A DNA stretch of 64,000 nt from Streptomyces coeruleorubidus (lineage in GTDB: Bacteria; Actinomycetota; Actinomycetes; Streptomycetales; Streptomycetaceae). Location: positions 248,001-312,000 of the forward strand of contig NZ_CP118527.1 of the NCBI RefSeq assembly GCF_028885415.1. Direction: 5' to 3'. The position numbers and the translations under genes were made by a program. The notes under the pieces are model-generated. The model worked only from the letters and a program-made list of their open reading frames with translations, ran no database searches and was not told the DNA's origin. Of this stretch, positions 62,977 to 64,000 are shown one piece after another (within the stretch, counting starts at the first letter, position 1; each line of letters starts with the position of its first letter).

Positions 62977-64000
62977 ATGCGCACCACCTCCCGCGGTCTC
63001 ATAGCGGCGCTCACCCTCACCCCTCTGTTGGCCGGCTGCTTCGCGCCGAGCGACAGCGGCGACGGCACGGGGAACGGAACGGGATCGGGCGGTCGGCTGC
63101 GGGTCGCGCTGGCCGTGCCGCCGGCGCAGGCGCTGTCCCCGTACAGCAACGACGCCACCGTGCTGAGCAAGCTGTCCGTCGCCGAAGGCCTCACCGCCCT
63201 CGACCGGAACGGCACGGCCAAGCCCGCGCTGGCGAAGTCCTGGAAGCAGGACGACGACACCACCTGGACCTTCGAGCTGCGCAAGGCCGAGTTCCAGGAC
63301 GGCACCGAGTTCACCGCCCAGTCCGTCGTCAACGCGCTCGACCACGCGAGCGCGGCCAAGCCCAAGCCCCGCGTGCTGAGCGACGTGGCCCTCACCGCCA
63401 AGGCCGAGGACGCCGACACCGTCACCCTCACCACCAAGTCGCCCGACCCGGTGCTGCCGCTGCGGCTGGCCAGTCCCGCACTGGCGATCCTGTCGGGGAA
63501 GGCGTACGGCAAGGACGGCGCCGTCAGCCCGGTCGGCACCGGCACCGGCCCGTTCGAGATCACCCGGCTCAGCGGCAAGACCAAGGCGAAGCTCGACCGC
63601 TTCGACGGCTACTGGGGCGGCAAGGCGAAGGCGCCCGGCATCGACGTTAGCTGGATCGCGGACGGCACCGCCCGCGCCAACGCGCTGCGCGGCGGCGAGG
63701 CCGACATCGCCGAGTGGATCCCCACCGCCCAGGCGAAGCTGCTCGACAAGGACACCCGGCACGAGGTGCCCTCCGTGCGCACCGACAGCCTGATCCTCAA
63801 CACCGGCAGCGGCATGTTCACCGACGCCGGTCTGCGCGCGGCCGCCCGGAAGGCCGTCGACGGTTCCACCCTGGTCGACTCCGTCTTCGGCGGGTACGCC
63901 GACCCCGCGCAGGGCCTGTTCGGGCCCGCCGTGCCGTGGGCGGCCGACAAGCGGGTGGCCGTGACCGGCCGCGCCCAGGCCGACACCGCCGCCCAGGTGA
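62977..64000 (+). CDS. ABC transporter substrate-binding lipoprotein, family 5 (3' end outside window)
   Basis: The first 341 residues of a peptide/nickel-type (SBP_bac_5) lipoprotein. Signal MRTTSRGLIAALTLTPLLAGC places the lipid-modified Cys at residue 21. Then come a Gly/Ser-rich linker, LRVALAVPPAQALSPYSNDA, LSVAEGLTALDRNGTAKPAL, FELRKAEFQDGTEFTAQSVV and ISWIADGTA-like sequence (VSWIADGTARANALRGGEAD), standard for the family. The iron-box-like site upstream suggests iron or siderophore-linked uptake rather than plain peptide import; the permease genes would lie past 64000. Confidence 0.9.
   Translation, partial: MRTTSRGLIAALTLTPLLAGCFAPSDSGDGTGNGTGSGGRLRVALAVPPAQALSPYSNDATVLSKLSVAEGLTALDRNGTAKPALAKSWKQDDDTTWTFELRKAEFQDGTEFTAQSVVNALDHASAAKPKPRVLSDVALTAKAEDADTVTLTTKSPDPVLPLRLASPALAILSGKAYGKDGAVSPVGTGTGPFEITRLSGKTKAKLDRFDGYWGGKAKAPGIDVSWIADGTARANALRGGEADIAEWIPTAQAKLLDKDTRHEVPSVRTDSLILNTGSGMFTDAGLRAAARKAVDGSTLVDSVFGGYADPAQGLFGPAVPWAADKRVAVTGRAQADTAAQV

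Overview
The window is high-GC actinobacterial DNA and almost certainly from a Streptomyces. The evidence is a cell-wall-anchored long chaplin, an Nsd-type TPR differentiation regulator, a DUF397 gene, an SPW-repeat membrane protein, a GH19 chitinase preceded by two DasR-like boxes, a PAS-PP2C phosphatase, a Ser/Thr kinase, and rare TTA (bldA) codons in a few genes. No rRNA, tRNA or CRISPR array was seen.

Layout. 1-9.5 kb: small metabolic genes (two aldo/keto reductases, LysR and MarR regulators, adenosine deaminase, chitinase, an AmiC-like binding protein with an acyl-CoA dehydrogenase). 9.4-13.1 kb: a secreted serine hydrolase and the sulfonate genes ssuED behind a short leader peptide. 13.3-16.7 kb: small membrane proteins, an epimerase, an acetyltransferase and a deaminase. 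16.8-21.9 kb: a membrane PAS-GGDEF-EAL c-di-GMP protein followed directly by an alpha-oxoamine synthase and a methyltransferase. 21.9-22.6 kb: a gene-free stretch with two perfect hairpins and a dispersed repeat, then the chaplin. 23.5-28.6 kb: a scrambled region with a decayed secreted hydrolase and an asparagine synthetase gene (asnB) broken in two around Tn3 transposase and resolvase remnants, with an MFS/ArsR pair between them. 28.7-37.5 kb: a regulatory block (baeRF protein, PP2C phosphatase, Nsd-type regulator, APH-fold phosphotransferase, CGNR regulator, universal stress protein, DUF397). 37.5-43.3 kb: a translationally coupled acyl-CoA cluster (two thiolase-like proteins, a DUF35 protein, a crotonase) divergent from a FadD19-like ligase. 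43.4-57.6 kb: an LtaS-like membrane sulfatase, two alpha/beta hydrolases, two more acyl-CoA ligases, a nitronate-monooxygenase-like protein, a secreted Ntn acylase, a DUF418 protein and a Tat-type serine hydrolase. 57.6-64 kb: DUF2795, a FAD oxidoreductase, a kinase-TPR protein, an MpaB-type protein and the start of a lipoprotein transport gene behind an iron-box-like site.

Sequence quality matters. Many otherwise normal genes carry one to four frame breaks. Outside 23.5-28.7 kb, those I could resolve all behave as the loss of one base, several in G or C runs, and restoring one base per break returns a normal protein. I read these as probable assembly errors and annotate whole genes across them. 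In 23.5-28.6 kb, gains and losses of different sizes occur together with real rearrangement, and those genes look truly broken.

Shared control is suggested in several places: paired dre-like boxes for the chitinase, a palindrome in front of arsR, two near-identical CTGAC-N5-GTCAG palindromes in front of separate acyl-CoA gene groups, TTA codons in five genes including both genes flanking the Nsd-type regulator, and an iron box in front of the last gene.
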